A DNA stretch of 64,000 nucleotides, taken from NCBI RefSeq assembly GCF_037975245.1, contig NC_092579.1, positions 20,650,666 through 20,714,665 on the forward strand. Reading direction: 5' to 3'. Positions 13,016 through 26,190 of the stretch are shown piece after piece. A program made the translations under genes and the position numbers. The DNA comes from Apostichopus japonicus (Eukaryota > Echinodermata > Holothuroidea > Aspidochirotida > Stichopodidae). Position 1 is the first letter of the stretch. Every line of letters starts with the position of its first letter. The notes beneath the pieces were generated by a model. It saw only the letters and a list, made by a program, of their open reading frames with translations. It ran no database searches and was not told the DNA's origin.

Positions 13016-13310
13016 ATGCTATTGGTAGTGAATACTGAATACATGCTATTGGTACTGAATACTGAATGCATGCTATTGGTAGTGAATACTGAATACATGC
13101 TATCGGTAGTTAATACTGAATACATGCTATTGGTAGTGAATACTGAATACATGCTATTGGTAGTTAATACTGAATACATGCTATTGGTATTGAATACTGA
13201 ATACATGCTATTGGTAGTGAATACTGAATACATGCTATTGGTGGTTAATACTGAATACATGCTATTGGTAGTGAATACTGAATACATGCTATTGGTATTT
13301 ACCGATTACA
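13016..13310. repeat. 27-bp minisatellite
   Basis: About 11 tandem copies of a 27-bp unit, core ATGCTATTGGTAGTGAATAC followed by TGAATAC. The period is again a multiple of three, so it opens frames on both strands (MLLVVNTEY on plus, SMYSVFTTN on minus) that should not be annotated as genes. It lies about 600 bp beyond the LRRC45 stop codon, just past the likely polyadenylation signal. Confidence 0.92.
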
Positions 13311-13424
13311 TGCTACTGTCTATAAATATGTTATTATACAAAGGTAAAACCATGCAGTCTTATGTATGTCTTTTATTGTAACCACAGGTGTTTCCTCCTC
13401 ACAATCATTTTCCCATTCCTTTTT

Positions 13425-13430
13425 TTTATT
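13425..13430 (-). terminator. candidate poly(A) signal of LRRC45
   Basis: AATAAA on the minus strand, about 490 bp downstream of the LRRC45 stop codon. No other strong candidate lies closer. It would give a 3' UTR of roughly 500 bp that ends just before the 27-bp minisatellite. Confidence 0.35.
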
Positions 13431-13920
13431 ATCAAGAAAGCAGAAAACCAAATAGCAAATATCCATTCAGGCTTTGTTTAGAAACTAGAACAGCAGTTTG
13501 GAGAGTATCGTTAATAGTTACGTCAATCCAAAGGGTCAGAAAGCCATAAAGTGGCTCATTTGATCAATATCTGGCTAATGAGAATGGATTAACACAGACT
13601 TTGAATCCATTTCCATGAGCATCCCAGGAAATGATAAGAAAAAAGTGACACTTTTTTGTTCCTATTCCTGTTTGATCCTCTCACTGCCACTCAGACTATC
13701 AGAGGTAACTCCTGCATCCTCCAACATTTGACCAGATGGTGTGGTGGCCTACATGGCATACTGGATATACACAATGTCATTTCCAAGGTGTGACCAAGGT
13801 CGATCCTTCTGGTTTCTCAGAGGAGATGGTTCATCATTTAGTATTTGCACTCCTCCTCTCACTTTGCTGTTTTCTAATATATCATATGTGCGATGAACAG
13901 ATGCTTTGAGGTTCAACAAA

Positions 13921-16900
13921 TCACCTTCTTGGTGTGACCATGGGTGACCTTGGCGTTCCTTGGACGTAGGAGGAGATGGCAGCCTGTAGCGCACTCGCTC
14001 TCTGCGTTTCGTCATCCCGAGCTTGAACCATGTCAAATTCAAGTCGTCGTATCTGATCTTGCAAGGACAGGATTTCTCCTTCCTTACGGGATAGCTCTGT
14101 CTGATGTTTCCTGCTTTGTTCTGGAAGATAAAAAAAAACCATTTTTTTTTTGAGAAATAATTTTGTTTTAAAACGGAACAGTCATAAAATTGGGAGCCCA
14201 GTGACATCATTGTCCCATTGGGCCTAACATGGCTCACCATTCCTCTGCTTTCAAAATAATTATAATAGTTATAATATATAATAAACTTTACAAGATCAGG
14301 ATAAGAGACTTCTTCATTTATAGCATTTTTGTCCTCACCTTGACAAGAGTTCATTTCTTACCAGTCTCGCTTGTTTCTTTCTATATTTCAATATGTTTTT
14401 ATTTGTTGACACATTCTTCATAATTCATTAAAACATGATTTATATGATACTACACTCTTTGTGCACCATGATCGCCAGAATTAAGCTTTGTAATTTATCA
14501 CACAATAATATATCTAACATAATCAATTTCTGGGACACAAAATTTTCGGCATTGTAGTTTTAATAGATTTTTTCACACAAAGACTAGTCAGGTGATTTTA
14601 ACCATATCTTATTAAATAGATTGAGAAGTATCAAAATTATGTGTGTGAACGCATAACTGCTGTTTCTATGATACTTAAAACCTTTATTGCCATATCAATG
14701 TTACACTGAGTATGAGATAAACCATGAAAATAGTTCTACTCACCAGTTATCTCCTGTTGAATCCTCAAATATTTATCTTTGACTTGCTCCATCTCAAGCA
14801 CCTGGCCCTCAAGTCGTCCCACTTGTCTCTTATACTGCTGCTCCAACCGGCCAATCACAGCTTCCGTCTCATTGTTCTTCCCTGCGAGCTCCTACGACAA
14901 AACAAGGGATATGTAAAAGAGCATGTGCAGAAGGAGAGATTATTAAGCATTCCACTGCATACATGATCATTTTCATTTACCATGGTTTATTGATGTGAAG
15001 CTGGTTGATGTTATCACATAGATAGAATTTATAGAATAGTTTTATAAACAAACCACTTACATGGGACCTTGCCTACTATGTCATAAATAAATATTTAGTG
15101 TATGGTTATCTTACATTTTCAAATATTTATGAACACACACACAGCCTAGGTACAACACTCTCATAGCAGATGTAGTTACAAATTTTCTACTTTGAATTTG
15201 GGATAACTGGACAAGGTTGTTATTTGTAAGTAATTCCAAAGTTATGTTAACTATCAGCTTACTGCAAATTTACATAATATTGACACAGATTACAACAGTA
15301 TGAGGAGGGCATTTAAACCACAATAACATAACACAATCTCCTAACAAATCCCCCCCCCCCCACTCCAAATTTCTAACCCTCAGAAAGGATTATTACCTGG
15401 GAGTTCCTAGCTACAAGCAGGTAAGCAGGCACCGAAGGTTGTGCCATACTTAGGAATTGCTACTTGTAACTCCCTGGTTATACTTACGAATCTCGTCAAC
15501 ATCAAAATACTGAATAATTACTAAGAATTAATAGAAAGACAACATTAGGGAGAATGTTTTATTGCTTGAGAGGATGAGGGTATAGAGTGTACCACAACCC
15601 ACTGTAACAATAATATATTAAAAAATGCAAAACTTGCCTTGGTCTGCAAAGTATGGCATATTAACACAAGGTTTTAAATTTGTTCTGATGTCCTACACTG
15701 TCATAAACTATACCTGAGTCAGTTTATGTACTAAATTTTATATTTACCTGGGTGAGTTCATCTAATTTTCTTTTCAGTGCTTCTACCTCCACACTGGAAT
15801 TGGTTAGTCTAGCCTGTAATTCAGATATTTGATGACTCTGCTGTGAGTATTGCTGTTGTAGCTCATCCTTGGACAGTTGTACCATTCTTAACCTGTCTTC
15901 TAACTGTCTGCTTCTCTGTTGCTGTAGGTTTTAAATTATTCATAAAAGTATGTATAATTCATTGAATATTCAAAAACTAATTTAATCTATTGGTAGTAAT
16001 AACTGGAAGATTGTTACTCATTCTAGACATTTGTATTGTCATCTCCAACTTGGCTAGTTCATTATGTTCATGTTGACACACACACACACGCGACATAAAG
16101 AGAATATTGATTCAAACATAATGCAAAATAACAACTTGACAAATTGAAATAAAAGACAAATTCCATCAAAACATTAATGGAATGAATCGACCTGTCATCA
16201 TTGTGAAATAAATTAATTAGAAGTAAAATGAGACTTCAAAAGTGCCAGGGCTGCAGCCATGGGGAACGGAGGGGTGTGTGTACATGTTTTCCAAAACTAA
16301 TCAAGACTACACAACAAAAAACACACAAATGTAGTTAAAATGATGGGAATGTTAGGACCATTTTACATCCAAAGCTCTTACCCAAACAATAATCTTTCTC
16401 AAAGGGGATGTGGACCCCTCCCCAGAAAGGACATCAACCCCTCCCCCCCCAAGGCCATTACCTCTTCTTCCTTCACTTTTTGCTTGGTATGCATCAGCTG
16501 TTCTTCAAAGTTCAACCTCTCTGCGAGTTGTTGACTTTTGACCTTTCTAAGCTCCTCCTCCACCTCCTTACGGTGGTCTTCCAGCCTGCGTATCCTCTCC
16601 TTGTAGGATTTCTCTGTATCATCGTTGGCTGTTTGTAATCTCGAGAGTTCTGTTGCGTGTTGCAGTGACAGCTCCTTCTGAATATCCTGATGTCTGTGTT
16701 GTCCTTTCTGTAATTTCTCTACATAGAAGCAAAAAAAGTAAAACTAAACAATTAGACATATACTATTTTACTCCCATTATAATTTAGACATACGTTGTCA
16801 GCTTTTGTTCTGCCAGTGAAATCATTGAGAATATACTTCTGCAAGGTTATTGGCTTGGTATTTACCCTGTGCCTGAGTGGCCTGCACTTTCATTTCAGCT

Positions 16901-19900
16901 TGGGTCGTTGTCAATTCTTCCTTCAGATCATAAACTTGCTCTTGGAGATGGCTATTTTTCTGCTCTACTTCCACTGAACGTCCCTCTAAAGTGAAATTCT
17001 TATCTTTCAGTTCTGCAATTTCTCTCACAAGTCTCGACTCCATAACTCCCTTTTCCTGAAGAGAGGAAAAAAAAAAACTTTCTATAAAAAGAACAGGTAT
17101 TGGAATATGGTGGAACAAACAAGGTGTCTTAGTTCGGGCCTAAAAGTTATTCCATTGTTTTATAAATTCATGACTCAAAGAATGTTCTCATAACCTCAAA
17201 CAAACAACAGAACATCCATGGATGGCATCCAACACCATTTGTCATCGTTGAATTTGTAAAGGACCTTAAACATTTCATTTGAGACCATAGAAGTGTTTTA
17301 TTGAGAAACTTGTTTGCTTCTAAAGAAGCTACCAAGCCACTTTGGCGGAAAACCACTCACGTCGAAAGGGTCATCTTTCAGAGCCATAAATTTGGTATGG
17401 AAATAAAAACGGAATTCCTTCAAGTGGGTTTTTGAAAGGTCTTACAGCAGCTTCGTTATATTTGTAATTGAAGTATTTGTGTGAAGTTTTGAACCAACCA
17501 CCGTTTTTCAACTTTCTTCCCCCTTCTTGCTTCTCTTGATGGTTAAAGTTTATTTACCTCTCTGACTATTTGTATCTCATCGTTAGCTCGTTTATTTAGA
17601 GCTGTTTGTTCCTCCTTCATTCTGTTTGTTATTTCTTTGTATTCTGTCACCTGCTGTTGTGTGAGCACAAGCTCAGCTTCACGACTCTTCAACCTGCACA
17701 CAAGCAAAAAACAAATATGACGTAACCAAAAAATTAAGACACAATGCTTCTTTTATTGTGCAAACTAATGTACTAATGTGCAAACTAATGTACAAACTAA
17801 TGTGCAAACTAATGTACTTACTGAATGTACTTTTTCAAGATATTCTCAAACAAATTCCTCCTTTCAACATCTTCCTTTTACCTACCTAATGAATATTCTG
17901 GTCCACTCTTTTAGAATGTGACCAGCATGGAATTGGTCAGTTTGTACTAACTGTTCCACATGTTTCTGGCAGGGTTTGGAACTTGAGCAGTAACCAGAAG
18001 TCATACTTTCTTTTCTGATAAGTACTTACAAAAAGTATCACTATCTTGAGAATGAATTGTCAGTGACCATAAGTCTACATCCCAAAATTAGTATGGGATA
18101 GGGTTTTATAAAAGCTACTTGAAGATAGGAAAACGATATTATCATGGGCATGAGGAGAGATTAAGGATCTAAGGACATGAGGAGAACACTACCATGGAAA
18201 TCCAGACATATGGTTATTAAAGTTAAACCCTAGGTACAGGATACCTATGGGGGCAGGCACTCCCTTCATACAGGTTTTTACATGTTAAGCAAAACTGTTT
18301 AAAATGATTTTCAAATGATAAAGTTTCAAGTGTTTAAATTTCATGACCCTAGATATGCTAAACAGACAAAATATGGTTACCTGTCATCAGGACTTAACAC
18401 TAATTTGTATCCACGTTCAGGCTAGATTTCATCATTTTGACATTTAATCATTGTCCAATCTGAGGCTTCCACATGTCTTGTGCTAATATGGAGTGTATAG
18501 AACCTCCAGTATGGTACTTTTGGAAAATTCATTATTTTACATAATTTTGTCTAGGTTCAATTTTGAGACAAAAATACTGGGTGGTTTTTTTTTTGCTTTT
18601 TTTCTAAAAATCTTTTATAAAGGTTCTAAGACTTACTGAGCTGAAAGAGCATTAAACGCTGTCTTTCTCTCCTCCAGAGCTTCCTGCAACCTGCTGATCT
18701 TTTGGAGAAAGTTCTTCTCGTTTCTTCCGAGTTGATCACCCTGTTGATCAATTCGTTTCATTAAATCTGTAACCTGAGGTTAAATCACAGCAAAGAAGTC
18801 AAATAAAGTTAATTTTAATCTAGATTAGAAACAGCAGTTTGGATTCTGAACGGCATATTTTGGTAATCTTAATATCAAACGTATGAAGTGCAACATAAAA
18901 AACCTACTATAATCTCATCAGACTTATAAAAGAAGCTGAAGCTAAAAGGAAGCAGTTTGCCTTACAATGAGAAGCTTTCTAAATTTCATTCCTTAATATC
19001 ATATATACACACACACATCGCTGCTGCTGCTGCTGCCTGACTTACCTCTCTCTTACGTTCTTTCTTCACATGTCTCATCTCTCTTGATAACAGTTGTTCT
19101 CTTGTCTGGTGTTTGGAGGACATGTTCAAGCTATCAGAGTTACTCCTACATGAAGCATCTATTCAACAACAACAACAACAACAAAAAACCCATTAGAGTA
19201 TCATTTCTTTTATCATATGATGACATACATAACAATCAAATGAGTCTTTGGAGTATTCAATAATTTGGATAGACACTTTTTCAATATTGTTTTCAATATT
19301 GTTTTCAATATTGTTTTCAATATTGTTGATATAAATAAAAGTAGAATTTTGTTGTTGCTCTCTCACAACCCACAATTTCTACTATCTTCACATGTATTCT
19401 TACAGTACTTTAAGTAGTTCATGTGCGGTAGATTTATAATGTAGTTCTTGTGAAGGCATACATGTTCAGAGGTACTTTGAGCCCCCATTATGCTTTTTAT
19501 TATAACATGAAATAAACCAATTGCTAACTCTACGATCATTTCTGGTACTATTGTACAGTAAATAATCACACACTCATTAAATAAGATTAATGCTTGCATA
19601 TCAACCAAGACAATAACAAAGAACAGAGACACTTTTGTTTTGGTTACAAAGTACATCGTCTTGATTGTGTGATTGTTTGCCACACCACAGTACTGAAAAA
19701 AAGATTGTTTAGTTTGTTGAGATTGAACGTATATTAACAGGCTTTATTAGTTTGCAACCAATGAGACACACTGTACTAGTCATGAGGTACAACAATAGGC
19801 ATAAAACAATAGAACAAAAAACAATACAGCAGATAACTGATACATAATATAATCAACCAAACAATAAATCTTGTACAACAGCACTGTAAAGGAGGTAAAA

Positions 19901-22509
19901 AACAAAGAAATGAAGTAAGAAATCTCACCGACGGCATTCAGAACATCTTGTGGAATATTATTCCCAGCCAACTGTAATTTAACTAAGGTTTTGTTATGTT
20001 GGAAGCAGCTAGATAATGCTCTTCCACCAACCAGACCAACTGTATTCCATCTTAAATCTGTTTGAGAGGATAGAACAAGAAGACAAATGACAGACACATG
20101 AAATGACATAAAATTAAATGCAATATTATTCTTTAGTTCTATCATTCTATACTTCAGAATATGTAGTTGTTAAACTACAAAGGAAAGGTAGTTGATAAAT
20201 AGGGAGAGGAAAATTTCAACCAAACTAAAATCCTTAGATTAAAGTGAGTGGAAAATTGCGACTTGTGTCTAAACAAGTAGTTTATTGTAAAAAAATGTCA
20301 GTGTAAAGCAAAGATGAAACACATCAAGTTTAAATTTAAGACAAAACTTTGGTTCTGTTATACTTGACATAGCTCTTTCTCATACAAGACCAATCATACT
20401 CCAGGTTCACTCCATCAATCAATCAATGATGCACTTCAATTTAAGAGAAACTACCTGGTTTACAACCAATTAGATGGTCCTAATAAGTGATTTTACTAAA
20501 TTGATTTATCCAGTATTGGAGACCCATCAACTTTGAAATATTGCTCCATGTTTTTATCTGTTTCTATCTTCCAAAAAAAAGTTAGAAAGAGATGAAAAAA
20601 TATTTCTCCAAAAATGTCACCTATGGTATCAAGAGTGGAGTTCCTGCAGAGGGCTTTAGCAAGCACAGATGCAGAGTCTTGGTGAATCTGGTTGCTACGG
20701 AGATCTAATTCCTGCAGGCTAGTGTTTGCTGCTATCCCTTCGGCCAGAGATACAAAAGAAGAGCTGTCCAATCCAAGGGAGTTCCATTCCAAACAAATTC
20801 TGGACAAACAAAATAAAACTTGTCTAAAACAATTTCTGACATAGGAATTTTTAACAATTTAAGTACAAAATTTTGTAAGACAGGCCAAGGAATGAACTAG
20901 TATATTATTTCCCTGAAGAATTGAGTTCAGAACTTTGTGAACCCCAAGTGCTGCACTTATTTGCAATTAATTCCATTCATTCACAACCATTCATTCATGA
21001 AGAAGTTAGTAGTGGCAGCGAACAGAAATACACATAAAGTGTTATAATTTTGACAGAGAATTTGAACTTATATTCATATACTACATCAATACAGACTTTA
21101 AAGCAATGATTCTCAACCGGCTTATAATTACCTCTTCAAGGTATGGTTATGTCTCAGCAATTTACCAACTTCCTCAGTTCCAGAACCCCGCAGGTTGTTT
21201 CCTTTCAAGTCCAAATTCCTGATGGCTACGTTAGTCAGCAGACCTTGAACGAGGAGCTTTACACCTGTATTTAAAAAGAATAGAAAAGAAGTAAGGCCAC
21301 AGATTCACTGTCACATTAAAATACTGACATTGATTGTACAAAATATCTATAAAAAAAAAACACTTGTGAGAAATGACTTTAAAAAGCACAATAAGCTCTT
21401 GAAAATGTTTACAGAGTTGACCAGAACAACTAAAGTAATAATTTACATGAAGCACGTTTGCCACGTGTTCTCAGCTAAATCAAACACATGTTTTGATGAT
21501 AAAGGTACAGTAGCCCTACATGTGTCCATCTAGATAAAACATTCCCCTATTTACACAATGATATATTTGCAAGAGAACTGTATAGAAGTACCTTACCAAT
21601 ATGGATAAAAAGAGAACTGGTGACCAAAATCAGAGTACTTAGGAAAACCATACTGAATTTCCAGCAAACGTGTTAGTACTGGCAATATCGAGGACCCTGC
21701 TATTATTTCCGGAGCGGAAGAACCAGGACTCCTGATTCAAAGTAGTATTTTAGAATGAAATGAATAGTCCAACAGTCTACTGCAGTATGTCTTCTTTTTT
21801 CCTTTACTTACACCACATGGCATTTTCTGTTTCGTTATGTTTACTCTATTTTTGGGACGTATTTCCCACAAAATCTGGTGCGGATGGTTCACAAGGCTTT
21901 CCAACCCAGATGTTCATCATCAAGACAATAACAACCTATGATTGGTACACTAGGTGGTCCTAATTTTGCCCAGCCTGTATGAATTTGCAAGGTGTTCCAA
22001 AAATGGATATATTTCTTCTTCTAAGTGTGCTACTAGGCCTTAAAGTGACTACACCCAGAAAAGTTTCAATGAAGGCATGCAAACACATCTTTTGGATTAA
22101 ATATGCTATAGAACTAGAAGGGAACCTACTTCTGACCATCAAATTTTTAATCTCCATGCTACTAACTTATACACTGAAAATCTAGCAACAGTGAATAAAA
22201 TGACTACCATTACCAAATCTACATTGAACTACACATGCACGTACCTTCATCCCCAATCATACAATCTGATAGTTTGAGCTCGGAGTAATAGTGGTCTGAA
22301 GCAAGCACTCTCCCCAATACTTCACAAGTTTCAGGTGATAATGAACAGGTTGACAAATCCAAAGTTGAGCTTAATTTACTAGTCTTCATGGATCCATGTT
22401 TGTTGATGTCACCCAAACTTCCATCTAAATAACTTAAAATGCTCTCCTGGGGTTGAATATGGTTATCCTTGCAAATCTGGAGAAAATTTGTTCGAAAATC
22501 TCCTGCCAT
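13921..22509 (-). CDS. LRRC45: LRRC45, leucine-rich repeat and coiled-coil centrosomal protein
   Basis: Twelve minus-strand coding exons join in phase with GT-AG introns: 22245-22509, 21132-21264, 20621-20799, 19929-20057, 19046-19158, 18637-18773, 17558-17693, 16866-17055, 16462-16718, 15748-15921, 14744-14891, 13921-14120. They give 686 residues; human LRRC45 has about 670. Start [16 protein letters not shown]; residues 50-240 hold leucine-rich repeats ([52 protein letters not shown]); residues 275-660 are heptad-rich coiled coil; the tail [20 protein letters not shown] matches the conserved vertebrate C-terminus. Known role of the family: a fibrous linker component that holds paired centrioles together with rootletin and CEP250, and a part in ciliogenesis. 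An in-frame start follows a short 5' UTR with an acceptor at 22531. It runs divergently from MPG. No lesion is seen. Confidence 0.95.
19279..19328. repeat. short tandem repeat, 13-bp unit
   Basis: About four copies of TTTTCAATATTGT within an LRRC45 intron. Simple expansion with no coding role. Confidence 0.85.
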
Positions 22510-23005
22510 AGTTTTGATGCAGATTTGTAACTGGAAATGGAAACAACATAAAAAACATTCGAAGTAAGCTTGCACATTCATATGGTACGGATTCTAAAGT
22601 CAGGCCGTGTTAACAACACGAATGATGAACAGTCATGATGTTCTAACTTAAGTATGTGCGTTATCCCAGTACCTCTTGTTCCTTCACGTCGGCAATTTCT
22701 TTGTTGTGTACAGGCTAGATGCATGGCCTTTGAGCGATCTTACACCATATTGTAAATTGCAGTTGACAGTAGCCTACAGTGGGTACGGTAGGCTATACAG
22801 TTACCCTGAGGAAACAATTTCGCGTAACTAGGTAGAGCAAAACGATTCTGTACAATAATTTGAATAGCCAATGCATACACACAGTACACCTACGATTACA
22901 TGTTACAACTTAAAATTAACACCACTTTGTACAATTCTAGAAGCTAAAATCTCCACATAATGCGTTGATCAAATAAATAATTTTTAAAAACTTAAACGAT
23001 CTAAC

Positions 23006-23100
23006 CTTTTCATCACATGTCCTTTGGGCTGATTTAGTTGCAACTTGCAAAAGAAGTTCGGTCTTAAACAATCTGAATGGAATTTGAACGAACCGGTGTG
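23006..23100 (-). other. candidate non-coding first exon of LRRC45
   Basis: The coding exon carrying the LRRC45 start has an acceptor at 22531 only 21 bases upstream of ATG, so a 5' UTR exon is expected further out. On the minus strand GATGAAAAG followed by GTTAGA at 23005-23006 is a fair donor. The outer boundary and transcription start are guesses. Confidence 0.25.
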
Positions 23101-24607
23101 AAGTTAGTTACTTATTCCGCGTTCCTCGTTACACTTATTCGATAATGGATTCGATATACAACTATGGAAAGCCGAAGGCTTTCTTCGAGATTATCAAGCT
23201 TTCTACGTCGAAAAAGCACATTTTAGTTAAGTGTATTTTTCCAAAGATAACGAGGTTTCAGCAATGTGTCATATAAACTCTGAAGACATTATAAATATAT
23301 GTTCAAGAGGCAAATCCATATTTGGCCTGTGAAAGAACTTAAAGATTTTCGATGGGACACAAGATCATTCAGAAATCGCAGGGTGGGAAAAATAGTAATT
23401 CGAAGTATCGTAGTACTGGACACGATGGCCCGTGTGCCAATGGCCTGGATTTCATTGTCGTATCCAAAATTAAAGAAGTTGTGGCAAGGGAACAGAGGCA
23501 CCAATCACTAAATCAACCACATTCCAGTGGCATTGTAATAAATGGTGCCGGCGTGTAGGGCAGTGTGGGTAATATGTGGAACATCGATGAGTTGCGGTTG
23601 AATGCCAAAATTGTGGCTGGGCCCGGGGCCATGGCCTAAAAAGGTTTCGGACTGCTGATCTACAGCTATAACTTGGTGAAAATTGCGCGCACCTCCTTTA
23701 TGCCACCGCCTTCCAGAACATTGTTTGTTGAGACTTCTATACAAAGAGAGGTTTTGAAACAAGCAAAGGTAATGCAGTAAAGCAATCCGCTCCTGGTTGT
23801 TATTTACGTGGCTCAAGTTGTTACTGGAAGCCAGTGGCACAAGTTGTATATAGACGGTGCCCTTGAGATACACACCTTCTTCACTCCATGTGGCAATATT
23901 TCCTCAATAGTTGAGCAGTTTCAATTTAGTTCTCACAGTTCGTGTCACTTCGAATGTTGGGTAACTGCATTTCAATGGAAACGAATAATGAGGTTTCTTC
24001 CCTCCAATTGGCTGGCAAAATCATCACCCCTGAAACTGCGAATGGGGAATCACCTTACGTCATTGTTCCTAAGACTATAAACAAACTACTGTCACCAGTT
24101 ACTGTAGGGTGAACGTTGCAGTGAGTCCATGGCCAGATTTGCGAGACCTTTTCACCTCAAAGTTCTAATTGAAGGGTTTAGCTGATGTATAAAGACCTAT
24201 ACTTCTTAGCTAAGTAATGAAAATTGTAGCATTTCTATAGTATCAGTACAAGGCTAGGCCTTTGCGTATTTTGTATTTGTTATTCTGATGTGTAGCCTAA
24301 CGTAGATTCACATAAAAACACTAGCTTAGGTTATTCGCAGTGTCTTCGTTGTGTGATACCGTGATATTAATTATAATAACTTATAGCTCCAAATCAGTAT
24401 GTGGTAAATCTCAAACGATTTACAAGTAATGATAATTGAGTGAATTGACCACTGTGTAAGAAAAGCAAATCATAATGTTATACCTTTGTTGTGTAGTGTT
24501 ATGGTTTCAAAAAAATATGGTAGCTGCTAACATAGCATTAGAAAGTATGACAAAGAACAAAGTAGTGAATGCCTCAAGTAATGCTTAGCAATAACACAGC
24601 AAATAAC
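23101..24607. other. LRRC45-MPG spacer, unassigned open frames
   Basis: Open frames overlap on both strands between about 23299 and 24080. I looked for a Harbinger-type transposase reading and found only short unconvincing resemblances on both strands. The segment probably contains the divergent promoters of LRRC45 and MPG and possibly a decayed element, but nothing can be supported. Confidence 0.3.
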
Positions 24608-26127
24608 TTAAATGGTGTGAAGACTCGCGCAAAATGAAAGGTCTAATGCCGGTAATCTGACCTAGTGTTGAATGCGGTGTAACAGAAGTGTTAGACACCA
24701 CCATCGATCCCAGCTAATACACACACACAGCTTGCTACCATCGGTACTTAGACACTAGTGTACAGTCATTACATACAGCTGCGGTCAATACCCTAAGCAC
24801 AGTGTACAAACAATACAGCGATGGACATCTCAGGTCCAGTTAAAGATAACAAGGTATCACGTTTCATTACTGTACCGTCTGCATTTGTAGTGACACGAAC
24901 AAAAGGTCACTTGCAAGCAACGGAAAGTTAACTTTTTCAGATTGCCGCACACGGTTTGGGGGGAGTCTTCAATGCCTTTAAAGCAAATGACAAAGAAGTG
25001 GCAGGATGAATGACAACAAATGAAATTGATCTTGTATTTAACTACACACCACAACAGCACAAGATTTCTGCATTTTATATTAAGAAATGGGGTTTTCTTA
25101 AATTTAGACTGGAAAAATAAGGACCAAGTATATATATATCAGAGATTTAAATATGGAATGTGTCAGATCGATTTTGGGTTTGTTCATAATTGACATGTGT
25201 TCTGTGACCTCTCTCAGAAACATCACTTCAAAACAAGGCAGTATACATACTTAATGTGATGTTCAACACAGCTGTAGTTATCTATAGCTATCTTGTTTAC
25301 AAACCAAGCCGTACGTCTTGTGGGCACAAGGCACCTCATAGCCCCAATTCGACATGAGCAAATAAGCCTTGATCACTTTTCTTGTCGTAAGCTACTGTAC
25401 AGTAAGAATTTGAAATGGGGTATCCTGTAAAAAAAGGTGACCACATTTTATTGAAATAAGAGTCTGGGACTAAATGTTGAAGTTGGAATGTTCGACATGG
25501 GGAAGGGGTCTAAGGGGAGGGGTAACAATTAACAGGCAGGAGGGTAAAATTTGCAAAATTTTCTAAATCTTGTGAGAATAAAATGTTGTATTTTGAAATT
25601 TCACGGACTTCTTGTTAAATCTAGGACAATTTCGGGGACACTTGTTAATCAAGGACGAATCATTGGAATCAGGGACTGTCCTCGAAAATCAGCGATGTCT
25701 GTTCACCATAATGTATAACTCAAATGGAATCACAACACTTTCTGTTCTTTGTCTGCTTAAAGTCATTGAAGACTCGCCCCAAACCGCGTGCTGCCATCTG
25801 CAAAAGTTAACTTTCAGTTGCTTGCAAGTGAAGTTTTCTTTGTGTCGCTACAAAATGCAGACAGTAATGAAATGTGATACCTTGTTATCTTTAGCTGGAC
25901 CTGAGATGTCCATTGATGTATCGTTTATACACTGTGCTGTGGGTATTGGACCGCAGATGTATGTACTGACTGTACACTAGTGTCTAATTACTGTCGATAG
26001 CAAGCTGTGTGTGTGTATTTTCTGGGATCGATGGTGGTGTCTAACACTTCTGTTACACCTCAATCAAAACTAGGTCAGATTACCGGCATTAGACGTTTCT
26101 TTATGCGCGAGTCTTCACACCCTTTAA
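24608..26127. mobile_element. TTAA-flanked element with long inverted arms
   Basis: The 1520-bp element begins and ends with TTAA. The left arm reads inward ATGGTGTGAAGACTCGCGCA and the right arm, reversed, AGGGTGTGAAGACTCGCGCA. The arms stay similar for roughly 380 bp (24608-24990 against 25745-26127), including GTCTAATGCCGGTAATCTGA and an AC-rich stretch. TTAA target duplications are typical of the piggyBac and Kolobok superfamilies; no transposase is encoded, so this would be a non-autonomous foldback-type member. A related end lies at 6245-6285. It inserted in the divergent LRRC45-MPG spacer and ends 64 bp before the MPG start codon, so it may lie in an MPG 5' intron or promoter. Confidence 0.75.
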
Positions 26128-26190
26128 TGTTTTGCTGCATACATTCATCTTTTTCAGTAGGGACTAGCCTGAGTGAGAATTCTTTGCAGA

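Noticed and set aside
13749-14354. A 201-codon minus-strand open frame over the LRRC45 last exon
   Set aside because: It is a different frame from the one that joins in phase with the upstream LRRC45 exons and matches the conserved C-terminus.
23299-24080. Possible Harbinger-type transposase
   Set aside because: Short resemblances (a RW...RSFRNRRVGKI string on plus, a GHGPGPSHN string on minus) lie on opposite strands and lack the catalytic context.
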